Assembly (NCBI GenBank): GCA_010909165.1
Contig: VJWM01000025.1
Location: forward strand, 682,001 to 746,000
DNA length: 64,000 nt
Direction of reading: 5' to 3'
From: Anthoceros angustus
Taxonomy: Eukaryota; Streptophyta; Anthocerotopsida; Anthocerotales; Anthocerotaceae
Position numbers and translations under genes: made by a program. The notes beneath the pieces are model-generated. The model ran no database searches and was not told where the DNA came from. It saw only the letters and a program-made list of their open reading frames with translations. Of this stretch, positions 43,974 to 56,000 are shown piece after piece (position 1 is the stretch's first letter; every line of letters begins with the position of its first letter).

Positions 43974-44410
43974 CTAAAGTGTGCCTTTCATGCACATGCT
44001 TAGGAAGAGCCTTTGTAAGGAGGTCCATGATATTCTCACCTGTGAAATATACTCTACCTCAACCTCTTTACATTCCGCCACTTGTCGATAAAGTGATGTG
44101 ATATTTCGATATGCTTGCATGAAAATCGGATTGCGTGATAAGGCAATCGATCGATTATCACACCACAAACGTGTAGCACCGCCTCCTAGTTGCCCAAGTC
44201 CTTTTAGAAAACTTGATCCATAATACTTCACGGTCGAGACATGGCACCATATTCGCCTCCGGCTTGAAAGGCAAATAGTTGCCATCTTCTTGGACCATGA
44301 CACTACCGATCCTCCAAGGAAGCAACAATATGCAGCAATACTTTTCCTTGTATCCGGGTCTCGCCATCGGCATCCGCGAATCTTTGAGTTGAAGACCATC
44401 ATCTTGCGGA
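43974..44410 (-). pseudogene. Copia RNase H relic (copy 1)
   Basis: Contains RDPDTRKSIAAYCCFLGGSV, SWSKKMATICLSS, FLKGLGQLGGGATRLWCDN and VECKEVEVEYI-type words, matching copia RNase H (canonical STEAEY and NQSAI boxes damaged). The end near 43,990 would be the ADLLTKALP tail. Frameshifts are present. A second copy lies at 45,470-45,890. Confidence 0.85.
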
Positions 44411-45469
44411 ATACCTCAAACCCTTTCGTGAAGTCCCTTTGGTATCTCGGCCTCTTTTTTAGTCCGAGGCACCATGCCCGGTTTTCTAAAAGCGGCTCAC
44501 ATTGCTTACGGTGATGTCAAGCTGGTCCATCCGACAAGTAAAGCAAGCACCCAAGCTCGTCTGTAGGGAATTTTAGACATCTCAAGTTTCTCTTCTTACG
44601 ATGGTTCTTAAGTAGTCCGGAAGTGGTAACCGCTACAACTGATTGCGAACTACCTAAACTCACGGTGACATGTGGTAAAGGACAAGCTTACTAAACATGT
44701 AACTCCCAATACTCCCACTTAGTGAGCATCTAGTACATGAATGTACTATCGCCTAGTAGTGGTTGGCCCTTGAAAACCAAGCATAAGAGGTTTAATTCCA
44801 TAAGCTTGGTTTAATACCACATGCGTAGCACGAGTACATTTATCGCACATGTTAAGGAAAAGCGTGAAAGCGTCTTGAACTTGCGCTCCTCAACACCTCC
44901 CGCCTCCTATAAAGTAACCGACTTGTTCATGAGCCATGTCTCCAGTCTTTATCATCATGGACTCCCAGCTCCAGTGTGGTCTCAGGTGTCTCGGATGTGG
45001 CAGAATCTAGGTTCCTGTGAGGAAATTTTCTGAACGCTCCTCCCATCTTCATGCTATGCACTGTGAGGCTCCTGTCATTCTTGCCTTTGAAGCACCTGCA
45101 GGGTCTAACAGCTTGACAGAAACTCCTCAGGCTAGAGCTGCTAAGAAGGAACATGACCTTGATGCAGGGAATGCCAAGGAAGCTTTACGTTCTTTGGAAG
45201 AGAGGACTTTGATAAAGTCTTTCTTGGAGAACCAAAAGGTGTGGGATTCCTACCTCAGACTTCATTAAGTTCATGGGGACTCAACTCCCCGACTCGGTGT
45301 GAAGAGCTCGTTGAAAACCTCAAGACCAAGGTGGAGCAAAGAACAAAGAGAAGAAATGGAAAGGAGCACACGATCGACACCTAGCTCCCACCGAGGGACA
45401 ATCTAGAATAGAAAACCTAGTGAACATTCACGCGCTTCGCGAGAATCTGCACACCGCAATAAAGTGTGC

Positions 45470-45890
45470 CTTTCATGCACATGCTTAGGAAGAGCCTTTG
45501 TAAGGAGGTCTGCGATATTCTCACCTGTGAAATATACTCTACCTCAACCTCTTCGCTCGCCACTTGTCGATAAAGTGATGTGATATTTCGATATGCTTGT
45601 GCATGAAAATCGGATTGCGTGATAAGGCAATCGTGATATCACACCACGTAGCACCGCCTCCTAGTTGCCCAAGTCCTTTTAGAAAACTTGATCCATAATA
45701 CTTCACGGCACATGGCACCATATTCGCCTCCCGTTTGAAAGGCAAATAGTTGCCATCTTCTTGCTGGACCATGACACTACCGATCCTCCAAGGAAGCAAC
45801 AATATGCAGCAATACTTTTCCTTGTATCCGGGTCTCGCCATCGGCATCCGCGAATCTTTGAGTTGAAGACCATCATCTTGCGGAATACCT
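45470..45890 (-). pseudogene. Copia RNase H relic (copy 2)
   Basis: The tandemly duplicated counterpart of 43,974-44,410, with independent small deletions. Confidence 0.85.
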
Positions 45891-46070
45891 CAAACCCTTT
45901 CGTGAAGTCCCTTTGGTATCTCGGCCTCTTTTTTTAGTCCGAGGCACCATGCCCGGTTTTCTAAAAGCGGCTCACATTGCTTACGGTGATGTCAAGCTGG
46001 TCCATCCGACAAGTAAAGCAAGCACCCAAGCTCGTCTGTAGGGAATTTTAGACATCTCAAGTTTCTCTTC

Positions 46071-46910
46071 TTACGATGGACATTGCTCTTTGAGAGCTTC
46101 TCTCCCCGCCATGGGTGTAGCTACGGGTTTAGCATCTTCTAACTTAAACCTTTTAACAAGCTTAACAAAGTGTTCTTGATGGATGTCAATGGAATGTTCA
46201 GAATGGTTAAAGTGAAACTGGACACCTAATGAGAACGAGAGTTCACCCAAATCTGACATCTCAAACTTAGACAGAAGGACCTTTTTAATGCTTTCCAACA
46301 AAGAAGCAGAAGTACTAAAAAGGATATTGTCATCTACGTATACTGTCAGAATAAGAAACTTTGGCCCATCCCACAGAATGTAAACACTAGTGTCTGCATC
46401 AAGAGGCACGAAACCTAATTCTATCAGCACCTGATGGAAGACTTCATTCCAGGCTCTGGATGACTGTTTCAACCCGTACAGTGTCTTCAAGAGCTTGAGT
46501 ACCTTCTGGGATGCTTGATATACCCTTCCGTTGTGACATGTATATGTCTTCTTCAAGTAGTCCATGGAGAAATGCGTCTTACGTCGAGTTGGTGAACTGT
46601 GAGCTTAAAGTGGGTGCAAGTGCTAGGAGGATTCTTCTGACGTGGACTTCACTACTGGAGCAAAGTCTCATTGAAATCTAAGCCTGGCACTTGGCTACAT
46701 GTAACCCTTAGCAACTAGCCTAGCTTTGTATCGACCTACGCTGCCATCTGTATTCAGTTTCTTTTTAAAAAACCATTTGCAATCTATAGGCTTACGACCA
46801 GCTGGGAGGTTTACAAGACTCCATGTTTTATTTTCTATCAAGGATGCATATTCAGAATCTATGGCTGCCTTCCTTTGCTCGACCGGGTCGGACTTCTAAG
46901 TAGGTGGGTG
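46071..46910 (-). pseudogene. Copia reverse transcriptase relic
   Basis: The frame 46565-46071 includes LLKTLYGLKQSSRAWNEVFH, LTVYVDDNILFS (catalytic YVDD) and SKFEMSDLGELSFSLGVQ, all hallmarks of copia RT. Upstream on the minus strand (about 46,910-46,700) another frame gives ENKTWSLVNLPAGRKPIDC and KKKLNTDGSVDRYKARLVAK. A frameshift near 46,570-46,690 separates them. Confidence 0.9.
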
Positions 46911-47253
46911 GCTCATAGAGGAAGCAACACTAAGTACATAAGCAGGAGATAGAGGGTATGTGGATGCAACACCTGCTACATAGTCTGGTTGCCATTCACT
47001 ATAATGACGACGTACTCTAGCTGAACGACGAAGAGAGGGAGCTTCTGCGGGTTCATCTGCAGCTTGCTCATTGTCAGCAGCTTCACGAACTTCATCTATA
47101 GCAGAAAGAGGAGTAACTGCACCTTCATCAGTAGGTGGAGCATCTACTGGTTGCTCAGGTAGTTGTGGTTGTTATTGCAGATCTGCCCCCACTGAAGCCG
47201 GAAGCTCATCCTCGTCATCAAAAATGGTGACAGCATCTTGGTTTACAGAATCT

Positions 47254-47592
47254 TCAGTATCCAGCACACCATGATAGGAAAGACCTTCTTCTGGTGCTTG
47301 AGGAAGAATCATGAGCATGTCGTTGAAGGAGAGCTTGCTCATGAAACACCACTCGAGAGATGGTTAGTGTCACTTTGGCGGTCAAAAGCTTGTATCCCTT
47401 TACCTCGTAATACCCAACAAAGATTCGGCGATGTGCTTTGGGATCAAGTTTGGTGCGCAACTCGGCGGGGATGAGAGGCAGGGAGATCCAAAATCCGTAA
47501 ATGAGAAATTCTAGGTTTCTTGCCACCACCTCGTATGTGATAGAGCCAAGCTCCTTACTTGGCGTCGATTCTCGAATGTAGTTGGTGGCCAT
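47254..47592 (-). pseudogene. Copia integrase C-terminal relic
   Basis: ELRTKLDPKAHRRIFVGYYE and ISRVVFHEQ match the 'KL..K...CIFLGY....KGY.L.......I.SRDV.F.E' end of copia integrases. The catalytic core between 47,600 and 48,030 is broken into very short frames. Confidence 0.8.
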
Positions 47593-48031
47593 GAGAGCCT
47601 GCCAATACCCACGAGGCCAAAGCGAGACTTGCCAAAGTTGCCTCTTGTAGTGTCGATTCTTTCTTTCAAAAAGTTACGTGAAGGAGTATAGAGACGTGGA
47701 ATTGGTGTTTGATCCCTTGACCTCAGAAATTTTTGAAATCATTATTGGTATATTCTCCACCATTGTCGGTCACGAAGAATCTAACTCTAAACTCCGCAGC
47801 TCTGAGCATGTCTAATAAAGGATTGAAAACACTCCGATTGCTTCACTCTTGTGTGGTGATAGGCAGTCGATGTCGACTCCATTCTATAAATGTGATGAAG
47901 TAACATGCTCCTCCAAAGGATTGAGTTGAGATTGGCCCACATATATCATCGTGAATTGTCTCCAACGGCTGGTGGCTCGAGTTGGTTCCTTATCGAAAAT
48001 GGCTGAATGAGCCTTGCTCATTTCACATGAA

Positions 48032-48550
48032 TCATGAAGGATCATGTATGTGGGTAAACTTAAAAGAATCCCTATAACTCCCACTGTTTGCTAAGGAGGA
48101 AAGACGCTGGAAGTTCACATGGCCAAGGCGGCAGTGCCATAATTGCATAGTGGAAGGAGGTTGGACCATATTTGCAGATGGTGAACTAGGCGGGATGGTT
48201 TTAACATTATTGAGCATGTACAGATCATTAAAGGGTTGACCTGAAAACAATTCTTGACTTGAAGATACATGTGTAATACGGCAACTGCTATGATCAAAAC
48301 AAGTCTGACACATGTGCTCTTGAGAGAGCTTTAAAACGGACATAAGGTTTTTGGTCATAGAGGGAACATAGAGTACTCCACTAAGAATCATGTTGTCCAG
48401 GCTAGGAAGTTGAATAATGACTGATCCACATCCTTTTATCGAGAGGCCACTATCATCTCCCAGCAGTACAAACTGTTTATCAGATACAGACTCAAAGACA
48501 GAAAAAGAACGTCTATCATGACAGATGTGGTTAGTGGCTCCGGAGTCCAA
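48032..48550 (-). pseudogene. Copia protease and pre-integrase relic
   Basis: Begins with MDSGATNHICHDR (catalytic D-S-G plus NH-x-C) and continues VLYVPSMTKNLMSVLKLS. It ends with LWHCRLGHVNFQRLSSLA, the GAG pre-integrase domain. An early stop follows. Confidence 0.9.
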
Positions 48551-48594
48551 AAACCAAGTATGCTTTTGAGCTGTAATGGAGGACAGACAAGTTG

Positions 48595-49800
48595 CTAGGA
48601 TGGTTGGCGACTTAACTTTGGAGACAGCAAGATTTGATTCTGAGTTGGGAGTATCTCTACGTGGCTCACCGGCTCTTTTCTTTCTGCAATCCCGCTCAAG
48701 GTGTCCGGGTATCCGGCACCAGTTACATATGAAGGATTTCTTCTGAGTGTTGAGAAAACTCTGCTGCAGTTGTACAGGTGATGGATAGCCTCGACCCCTA
48801 CCTCTGCCTCGTCCACGAAAACTACCTCGCCTCTTGAAGAAAAAAGCACTCTTGAGTTGCTTGTAGTGGCTCCACGTGTCTTGTGAAGGCCATGCGCACG
48901 CTCTTCAGAGAGAAGTGCACCCAAAACTTCTTCGAGAGTAATGTCGGGTGTGTTGCTTGCACCCGCTGCTTGGACTGCCGCACGAATGGTTGCATTCTGG
49001 CTTCCAACAAAATTCTGGTAGCTTTCTGGAAGCGAGGCTAGCAAGCTGACAGCTTGTACCTCAGTGAGGGTATTTCCGCAGTAAGCCAAATTGGCTCTAC
49101 AAGTCCGAAACTTGTTGATGTAAGCTTCGACTAGCTCTCCTTCCTTCATCCTTAAATTGAAGAAGTCCCTATACGAGTGTATCAGGGATGCTGAGCTTTT
49201 ATCTTAGTAGATCTGCTTAAACACTTTCCACACATCAGTGACGTGACCGGCACCTATGGTGTGAGGAATCATGTTTCTATCAAGGGCGAAATAAGTATAG
49301 ACCTAGCACGCCTATCTTTCGTTCCCAATCAAAAAGCTTGTCGATTCTAGCTAGTTGTCACTTTGGGTCGACCCATCGCAATCTCCATAAGCTCATTCTC
49401 TTCTAAAATCGGCTCACTCTTAAAGCCCGGATGTTATAATCAACACCATTAAACCTATCTTTATCTCCGAATTCAATCTTGAGAGGAGGTAAAGGTGTTG
49501 CCATGGTTACAGTATTACTGAGTTGATGACCAAATCGGCTCACTCTTAAAGCCGGATGTTATAATCAACACCATTAAACCTATCTTTATCTCAATTCAAT
49601 CTTGAGAGGAGGTAAAGGTGTTGCCATGGTTCTGAGTATTCTGAGTTGATGACCAACTCGGCTCTATGCAAGAGGGCTGCAGGAGAAAAATCCCACAAGG
49701 AATAATCTGAGCTCAAGCAGAAATGAAAGGTCATAGACATCACTCTCGACTCAGTCCGAGACATCTTGCATAAGCTTGAGTTGTGCCTTCTCTTAATGAG
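48595..49800 (-). pseudogene. Copia gag relic
   Basis: The frame 49149-48595 starts LVEAYINKFRTCRANLAYCG and includes LLASLPESYQNFV (UBN2/gag signature). A zinc knuckle readable in an alternative frame near 48,680-48,730 has a C-x2-C-x4-H-x4-C pattern. The N-terminal gag (49,150-49,520) is broken, and a 120-bp block around 49,405-49,640 is duplicated. Confidence 0.85.
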
Positions 49801-50254
49801 AAGGGCTCCCGCTGTTCAAAGCACCACGGCTAAAGGCATCTTCTTCGATAAAGTTACTGCAGATGGTGTCAAGAATCATGAGGCTTCCCGAAATTTGCTT
49901 GATTAAATCAGCTTGAGCCTTAACACGTTCCTGGAGTGAAACGAGTTGGAAACGAAGCTTGCAAATCTCGTCTTCTTGAGGTTTGAGCACGTCAGAACTC
50001 TCAACCTCCTGAGCATTCAGAAATTTCCTTGCGGCTTCAACGATCACTCCTGGGAGGCAGTAGTCGTTGAGCAGGCTGATAACCTTCTCAATCTTTAGAG
50101 ATTGTGGCGAAGCGCTCAATCGATTCTCTTCTTGACAATCTGAGCACAAGATAGGAAAGCGAGGAGGGCCTCGTGAGATTGGCTTGGCGTTGCGTCTTGT
50201 GGCTATTGCCAGGGCTCTTCTCCTTGTCATGTTTCCTCGCTCACTTGTCCACAA
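49793..50254 (-). CDS. Short open frame between copia PBS and gag
   Basis: A 153-codon frame directly after the primer-binding region, with a basic start (MTRRRALAIATRRNAKP in part) and a helical second half (KLRFQLVSLQERVKAQADL). It is not a recognised domain. It may be an accessory leader frame or part of gag's 5' end. Confidence 0.35.
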   Translation of the reverse strand: MWTSERGNMTRRRALAIATRRNAKPISRGPPRFPILCSDCQEENRLSASPQSLKIEKVISLLNDYCLPGVIVEAARKFLNAQEVESSDVLKPQEDEICKLRFQLVSLQERVKAQADLIKQISGSLMILDTICSNFIEEDAFSRGALNSGSPSH

Positions 50255-50291
50255 CGCGTCCCTGCGATCAACATCTAAGGATTAATTCTGT

Positions 50292-50303
50292 GCTCTGATA
50301 CCA
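50292..50303 (-). other. Primer-binding site for initiator tRNA-Met
   Basis: On the minus strand TGGTATCAGAGC directly abuts the 5' LTR end. This is the standard plant copia PBS. Confidence 0.9.
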
Positions 50304-50510
50304 TAAAGAAGTCGGAGCATCTGCATGATGCTCAAAACAGATCACAGGCCGAGGGAGAAGAACGTATAATCCAGAGGCATTATATGTGTGTGTTTACAGA
50401 TGGTTCTTAAGTAGTCTGGAAGTGGTAACCGCTACAACTGATTGCGAACTACCTAAACTGCTACAATGACATGTGGTAAAGGACAGTTACTAAACATGTA
50501 ACTCCCAATA
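50304..50510 (-). repeat. Copia 5' LTR (207 bp)
   Basis: Nearly identical to 43016-43223, differing at about five positions. The border with TTAAG at 50511 is sharp. Confidence 0.9.
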
Positions 50511-50639
50511 TTAAGTACTCCAGCCTCGGATAAGTTGACGGATGGGATGCTTGTATTTTGGTCAATCTTATTTTGATTTCTATCTCCCATGACCCAACAT
50601 CTCTCATGCCTATGTTTTTGGTTTCTTTTCTATCTCCTA

Positions 50640-50830
50640 GAACTAGGGCCAGTATTATGGTCTTCATAGGACGACCAAGACATGCTTCGTTATGGTTTTC
50701 ACCGGATGACCGAAACATGCTTGCGTTATGATCTTCACAGGATGATCGAGACATGCCCATATTATGGTCTTCATAGTATAACCTAGACATGCTTGCGTTA
50801 TGGTCTTCATAGGATGACTGAGACGTGCAG
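50640..50830. repeat. Tandem repeat, about 40-bp unit
   Basis: Five diverged units with TTATGGTCTTCATAGGATGA and GACATGC. The minus-strand frame correspondingly repeats an ED/HN-rich peptide. Confidence 0.8.
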
Positions 50831-50838
50831 GTCGTAGG

Positions 50839-51045
50839 GGTTTCTTGTCACCAGCATTGGTGAGGGTGGCGGCCGAGGGTGGAGTGGATGGGTTTCTTGT
50901 CACCAGAATCCATGGCGGTGGTGGCTGAGGGTTGGGCGGACGGGTTTCTTGTTACCGACATCCGCTAAGGTAGCAGTTGAGGGTGGAGCAGACAGGTTTT
51001 TTGTCACCAGCACATGGCAGTGGCAGCTGAGGGTGGAGGGGACGA
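50839..51045. repeat. Tandem repeat, about 55-63-bp unit, four copies
   Basis: Each unit begins GGTTTCTTGTCACCAG or a close variant and ends GAGGGTGGAG.GGA. Confidence 0.85.
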
Positions 51046-51231
51046 ATAACTGCTGTGGCATATGGACATGGGATGATGATGGGCTAGGTGGTGGGTCCCA
51101 CATGCTTTGGAAGCGTGCAATTTATGTGGAGATTTAGCACTTGCCCATGCCCTATACCTTATAGTTCCTATATGCCTATAAGTCGCCACGATGCCCTCAT
51201 GGCTCCTGCCGCAGGCCTTTGCGGCCCTACA

Positions 51232-51246
51232 GTTTTTTTTTTTTTA
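51232..51246. repeat. Poly-T run
   Basis: Fifteen or so T residues. On the minus strand this would be a poly-A tail of an inserted retroelement, but nothing upstream supports that. Confidence 0.6.
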
Positions 51247-51299
51247 AAATGTCTATCATAGTTCACATGGATGGATTTTTCTTATCATAAAACTTAGTA

Positions 51300-51420
51300 C
51301 GTACTTGACAACTTGTACCATGGTGTGCTAAATTACTACTAGCACCAAGGGCATTCACTCCTGAGGATCGAAGAGTAGATGCTTGATAAGCATGTTCTAA
51401 TAAATATGTGTCTATTCTTG
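51300..51420 (-). repeat. SINE-like repeat, copy G
   Basis: Minus-strand copy with ACTTGTACCATGGTGTGCTA, TAGCACCAAGGGCATTCACT and GCTTGATAAGCATGTTCTAA. Confidence 0.6.
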
Positions 51421-51989
51421 TAAAACTCTATGTATTCATAAGTTTATAGATCGATTATCATCTTATCATCTGAACCCCTTGCCGTAAATGTCAGACGTGC
51501 CTTTACATTGTAGTGGTAGGTGATCCTTCTTTCCTTAGTGGCCATAAATATCATTATTGTAGGTGATCCCTGCTCTAAATTGTTGTTGTTATCTCTGGCT
51601 GACTTTAGAAACACAAGTTCGATTCTATGTGATCGGTACAATCATAAAAGAGATTAACTTGGTTAACTTGATTAACTTCCCTGCCTGACGTCGTGGTAGG
51701 GTTCAACCCACCATGTCTGCATAATTTTTCTTTCTCCCCCGACCCGGCAAGCTGCCACCATGCCTGCATATTTTTCTGATCTCCCCGCAATTATGCATCC
51801 ATGCGGTTTAAGTCATGGTAGGGCTTAGGCCACCATGCCGTGCGATGAGGGATGGGAACATGGGCATGGACATATAAACATGGGCATAGACATGGACCTA
51901 TGACCGCTTGCGGACGAGTATGGACACGGGGAACCGGAGGGCACCCGGTTTGGGCGAGTGTCCAGGTGGTGGGCCCATTGCTTCAGACA

Positions 51990-52145
51990 CTGTCCGATTT
52001 CATTTTGTAAGGCAAAATAGTCTCTGGCGCCAAGTATACGTCATGCAAGAGGACCTAGACAAAATTATGGCTCTAGATTTGCGTCAGGCACCTGGGCTTG
52101 GAGGTGGCTTCCCACCTGGCCCTACCAGGGTTGTGCGTTGAAGAG
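51990..52145 (+). pseudogene. F-box/kelch family fragment
   Basis: The frame reads VYVMQEDLDKIMALDLRQAP and GGGFPPGPTR, matching DKIVALDLRKTPGAWRWLP in the pseudogene at 10.4 kb and VSLDLRPTPAAWRWLP at 57.7 kb. Only the C-terminal segment survives. Confidence 0.65.
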
Positions 52146-52306
52146 CCTCCACTGTGTGGATCGTTGGCCGGACTTTCGGCAGTCGGAAGCGTAGTTCATG
52201 AACATGCTTAATTTCACATGTAGGCTACTTGTCTAGTGACCGCTAAGCTAGCCACAAATGTCGACGGAAGCTTGGAAGAACGCGCCGCAGAATCAAACAT
52301 CACTTC

Positions 52307-52448
52307 CTTCTGCTCATTTCCGCAGCAGCAGCAGCAACAGCACAAGCCTTTTGCTCATTTCAGCAGCAGCAGCAACAGCACAAGCCTTTTGCTCATTTCC
52401 GCAGCAGCAACATCACAAGCCTTCTGCTCGTTTCCGCAGCAGCAACAT
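52307..52448 (+). repeat. CAG-rich tandem repeat, about 44-bp unit
   Basis: Four copies of a unit joining TTCTGCTCATTTC, GCAGCAGCAGCAACAGCAC and AAGCC, with contraction of the CAG part in later units. Confidence 0.9.
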
Positions 52449-52916
52449 GACAAGAATGGTGAGATCAGCGCAGTACGTACATGATGGCGCTGATTGAGGA
52501 ATAGAGGAGGGGGACATTTGTCCAACTGTGTGAATGTGCTGGCTTTTCTCTATGGAGTATAGCTTCACTACAAAAAAACCTTTGTAGATGTGGATCCGCT
52601 CGAATCAGGGAAGTGCACTCCGCAAGTGAGTCCTTCACTCCACCTCTTACGCGGTGCAGCTCCTTGCGTTAACGCACGCTAGGTCGAATTCAGACAAGAT
52701 TGCCTCCTGCAGGCTTCTAACCTTTCGCCTGAGAGAATCTTTCCTTTCCCGGTCGAAATGGAGGGAATCAGCATCGTTCTCTGATCGAGCACCATTTCAC
52801 ACCATTCCTTTGATTGCGTCCAAGTGTATTGAAGCACCACGCCATCCGGGCTTGGCTATGCGGAGCCTGGCGGGACTGAGAGAGCGCCTCATTTACTCGT
52901 TGATCGTGGTGGTCCG

Positions 52917-52928
52917 AAACCCTAAACC
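52917..52928 (+). promoter_or_regulatory. Telo-box-like motif upstream of the intact PPR gene
   Basis: AAACCCTAAACC, the plant telo-box word often found in leaders of genes for translation and organelle functions, 119-130 bases before the open frame at 53047. Short and therefore possibly chance. Confidence 0.35.
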
Positions 52929-53046
52929 TTAGCTAGAAGACTCTGAACTCCGATGGGGAATTAGCCTTCTTCACTCATATTATGATTCCTGTCTATGATC
53001 GAAGTTTGCAGTAGATAATGATCTCACGGAGAGTGGCAAGGGAGAC

Positions 53047-56000
53047 TTGTGCTTCCCGTTGCCAATGCTGAATGGAGCATGGGAAGAGATCATGTCTGAT
53101 GTGTTTACTCTAAGGTGGGGCCTGTCTGGAAAATTCCACCATGTAGGTGAGGAACAAAGGAAACCCAGAAACATCGCCCCAGCAACCGAAATCCTGTCGA
53201 GGAAGGATGCACAACTCCCGGCAGCCGCCTGCTGCTTCCACAGGCTTATCTTGTGCTCCTGCGGAAACATGGTTGTCCGGAGTGTTGCAATCGAACCACG
53301 CAGAGGGCATGGGGACCCGTTGTTGGGACTGCTTTTGTGCACTCAACAAAGCTGTGGGTTGATGGGCATTGTAGGAAAATTTCCTGCTCGCCTGACTTCA
53401 GGGAACCAAGTGTTGGCATTGGGACTCGGTGGTTGCAGCACCTCTGTATGCGAGCCAGCAGCCCGTCCAGCAGGATGTTCCGGCTGGCATACGCAGAGCC
53501 AGGATATCCTCTGGTTAAACAAATTGCACCAGCCAGCCTGGGCGGATGCTTCAGCTACTGATGTGCGCATGCGGGGGATAGGTCGTTGTCTTGCACGTGA
53601 CGATGGGGGCGTTTTTGCTGAATGCGTGAGCAAGCTATGTCGTGATGGCGATCTCAGCCAGGCCGTCCAGGCTCTGGAAGCTCTGGTGCACACGGACCGT
53701 CGTATTCCCAAATCTCTCTTCTACACTGTGCTGAAAAAATGTGTGGTAAAGAGGGATCTTGTCCTGGGTAGCCGGGTGCATGATTTCACTGTGAGAAACG
53801 GGTACCAGTCAGACACGTTCCTGGGCTTCCACTTCCTGCGAATGTATGCTTCGCATGGCAGGTTGCAAGACGCGAGGGATGTGTTTGAACTGGTCTCCAA
53901 TCCAGATGCCTTCACGTGGGCTGCCATCATCTCTGCGCATGTTAAACAGGGAGAAGACAAGCAGGCTATAGAGCTGTATCATCGGATGCGGAGGTCCGGG
54001 GTGACGCCAGACGGGCATGTTTTTGTGGCTGCCCTTCAGGCTTGTGCCAAGGCCGGAGACCTGGCCTCGGGGCAGCAGGTGCATGCTCATGTTTTGTCCA
54101 CTGGGGTGCAGCCTGATTTGTTCGTCAGTAACTGCCTGGTGGACATGTACGCAAAGTGTGGTAGGCTGGAGAACGCTCAGAGAGTTTTTGACGGACTTGG
54201 CCATAAAGATGTGGTGACTTGGAATACCATGATAGGAGGGTATTCCCAACGGGGCATGGGAGATGAGGCCCTTCGTCTCTACAGTGCTATGCAATATGAA
54301 GGCATCGTAGCCGACTCTGTGACGTTCTTGTGCCTCCTGCAGGCGTGTGCAAGTGTGAGCACCGAGGCGTTGGAGAAGGGGAAGCATCTTCACGCAGAAC
54401 TTAGGGAACGGGGTTATGAATCTGATGTTATTGTAGCCAACAGTTTGGTGAGTATGTATGCAAAGTGTGGCAGCTTAGAGGATGCCCAGAGAGTTTTCGA
54501 TGGGCTTGGTCGGAAGGATGTGGTGACATGGAATGCCATGATAGCAGGGTATTCCCAGCAGGGCATGGGCCAGGAGGCTCTTCATCTCTACAGGGCTATG
54601 CAAGAAGACGGCAGGGCTGTACCTGATTCCATGATATTTGTGTGCCTCTTGCAGGCATGTGCAAGTTTGGGCACTGTAGCCCTGGAGAAGGGGAAGCAGC
54701 TGCATGCGGAAATTCGGGAACGAGCACTTGAAGCTGATGTGTTTGTAGGCAGCAGTCTTGTAAACATGTATGCAAAGTGTGGCAGCTTGGAGGACGCTCA
54801 GGGAGTCTTTGACGGACTTGCGCAAAAAAATGTGGTGACATGGAATGCGTTGATAGTAGGGTACTCCCACCATGGTAGGGGGCAGGAAGCCCTTCATCTC
54901 TACAGTGTTATGCAACGACAAGGGATGGCTGCACCCAATTCTGTGACGTTTGTTTGCCTCCTGCAGGCGTGTGCATGTATGGGTACCCGGGCATTGGAGA
55001 AGGGGAAAACTCTTCATGCACAGATTAGAGAACGAGAGCTTGAAGGTGATAGTTTTGTGGCCAACAGTTTGGTGAACATGTACTCAAAGTGTGGCAGCGT
55101 TGATGATGCACAAAGAGTGTTTGATGGACTTGTTTACAAAGATGTGGTCACGTGGTCTGCCATGATAGCAGGATATTGTCAGCAGGGCATGGGCCAGGAA
55201 GCACTTTCTCTGTACAGTGCAATGCAGGAAGAAGGCGTGGTTGTGCCCAGTACAGTGACATTTGTGTGCCTTCTGCAGGCATGTGCAAGTGTGGGCAGCC
55301 TGGCGTTGCAGAAGGGAAAGCACCTGCACAGACAGATTAGAAAACGAGGACATGAAGCTGATGTGTATGTAGCCAGCAGCTTGGTGAACATGTATGCAAA
55401 GTGTGGCAGCTTGGAAGATGCTCAGAAAGTGTTTGACAGACTTGGTGAAAAAAGTCTGGGGGCCTGGACTGCCATGATAGCAGGGTATTCCCAGAAGGGC
55501 ATGGGCCAGGAAGCCCTTCATGTCTACCGTGCGATGCAGGAAGATGGTATGCCTTTACCCGATTCCGTGACATTTGTCTGTCTCCTGCAGGCATGTGCAA
55601 ATGTGGCAGCTTTGCATTTGGGAAGGCAGCTGCATGCGCAGATTGTAGAACTAGGGCTGCAAGCCGACTTATGTATAGCAGGCAGTTTGATTAGCATGTA
55701 TGGAAAGTGCTGGAGCATGGGTGATGCACAGAAGGTGTTTGATGAATTGCCTGAAAGGAATGTCATCACCTGGAGTGCATTGATTGCAGGCTACACCTCC
55801 CAAGGAGAGAGTGAAGTGGTGTTGGACTTGGTCCACAGAATGAGAGAGGATTGCATACAACCAAATGGGATCACTTTCCTTAGTGTACTGACGGTGTGCA
55901 GTCATGCCGGTCTAGTGATGAAGGCGTGGGAGTACTTTAAGGCCATGAGCAGCGACTATAGCATCACTCCCACGTCAGACCACTACGCATGCATGGTGGA

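Larger units (their letters stand above)
43112..46075 (-). repeat. 1.48-kb tandem duplication of partial 3' LTR plus RNase H end
   Basis: The segment from GATGGTTCTTAAGTAG (43,112) to TTTCTCTTCTTAC (44,599) recurs from 44,602 to 46,075. The second copy holds part of an LTR, the 3' untranslated part and the RNase H coding end. GATGG is shared at the junctions. The copies differ by many small indels. Confidence 0.9.
43011..50515 (-). mobile_element. Ty1/copia LTR retrotransposon with TTAAG target duplication
   Basis: Element 43016-50510 is flanked by TTAAG on both sides (43011-43015 and 50511-50515). The LTRs are 208 and 207 bp and nearly identical. Read on the minus strand the order is LTR, primer-binding site TGGTATCAGAGC (complement of initiator tRNA-Met), gag, protease, integrase remnants, RT, RNase H, 3' LTR. 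Integrase before RT is the Ty1/copia order. Stops and frameshifts disable every domain, although the LTRs look young. A 1.48-kb part at the 3' end is duplicated in tandem. Confidence 0.93.

Noticed and set aside
54475-55017. Minus-strand frames of 100-190 codons within the intact PPR gene
   Set aside because: Regular antisense shadows of PPR repeats, recurring at the repeat period.
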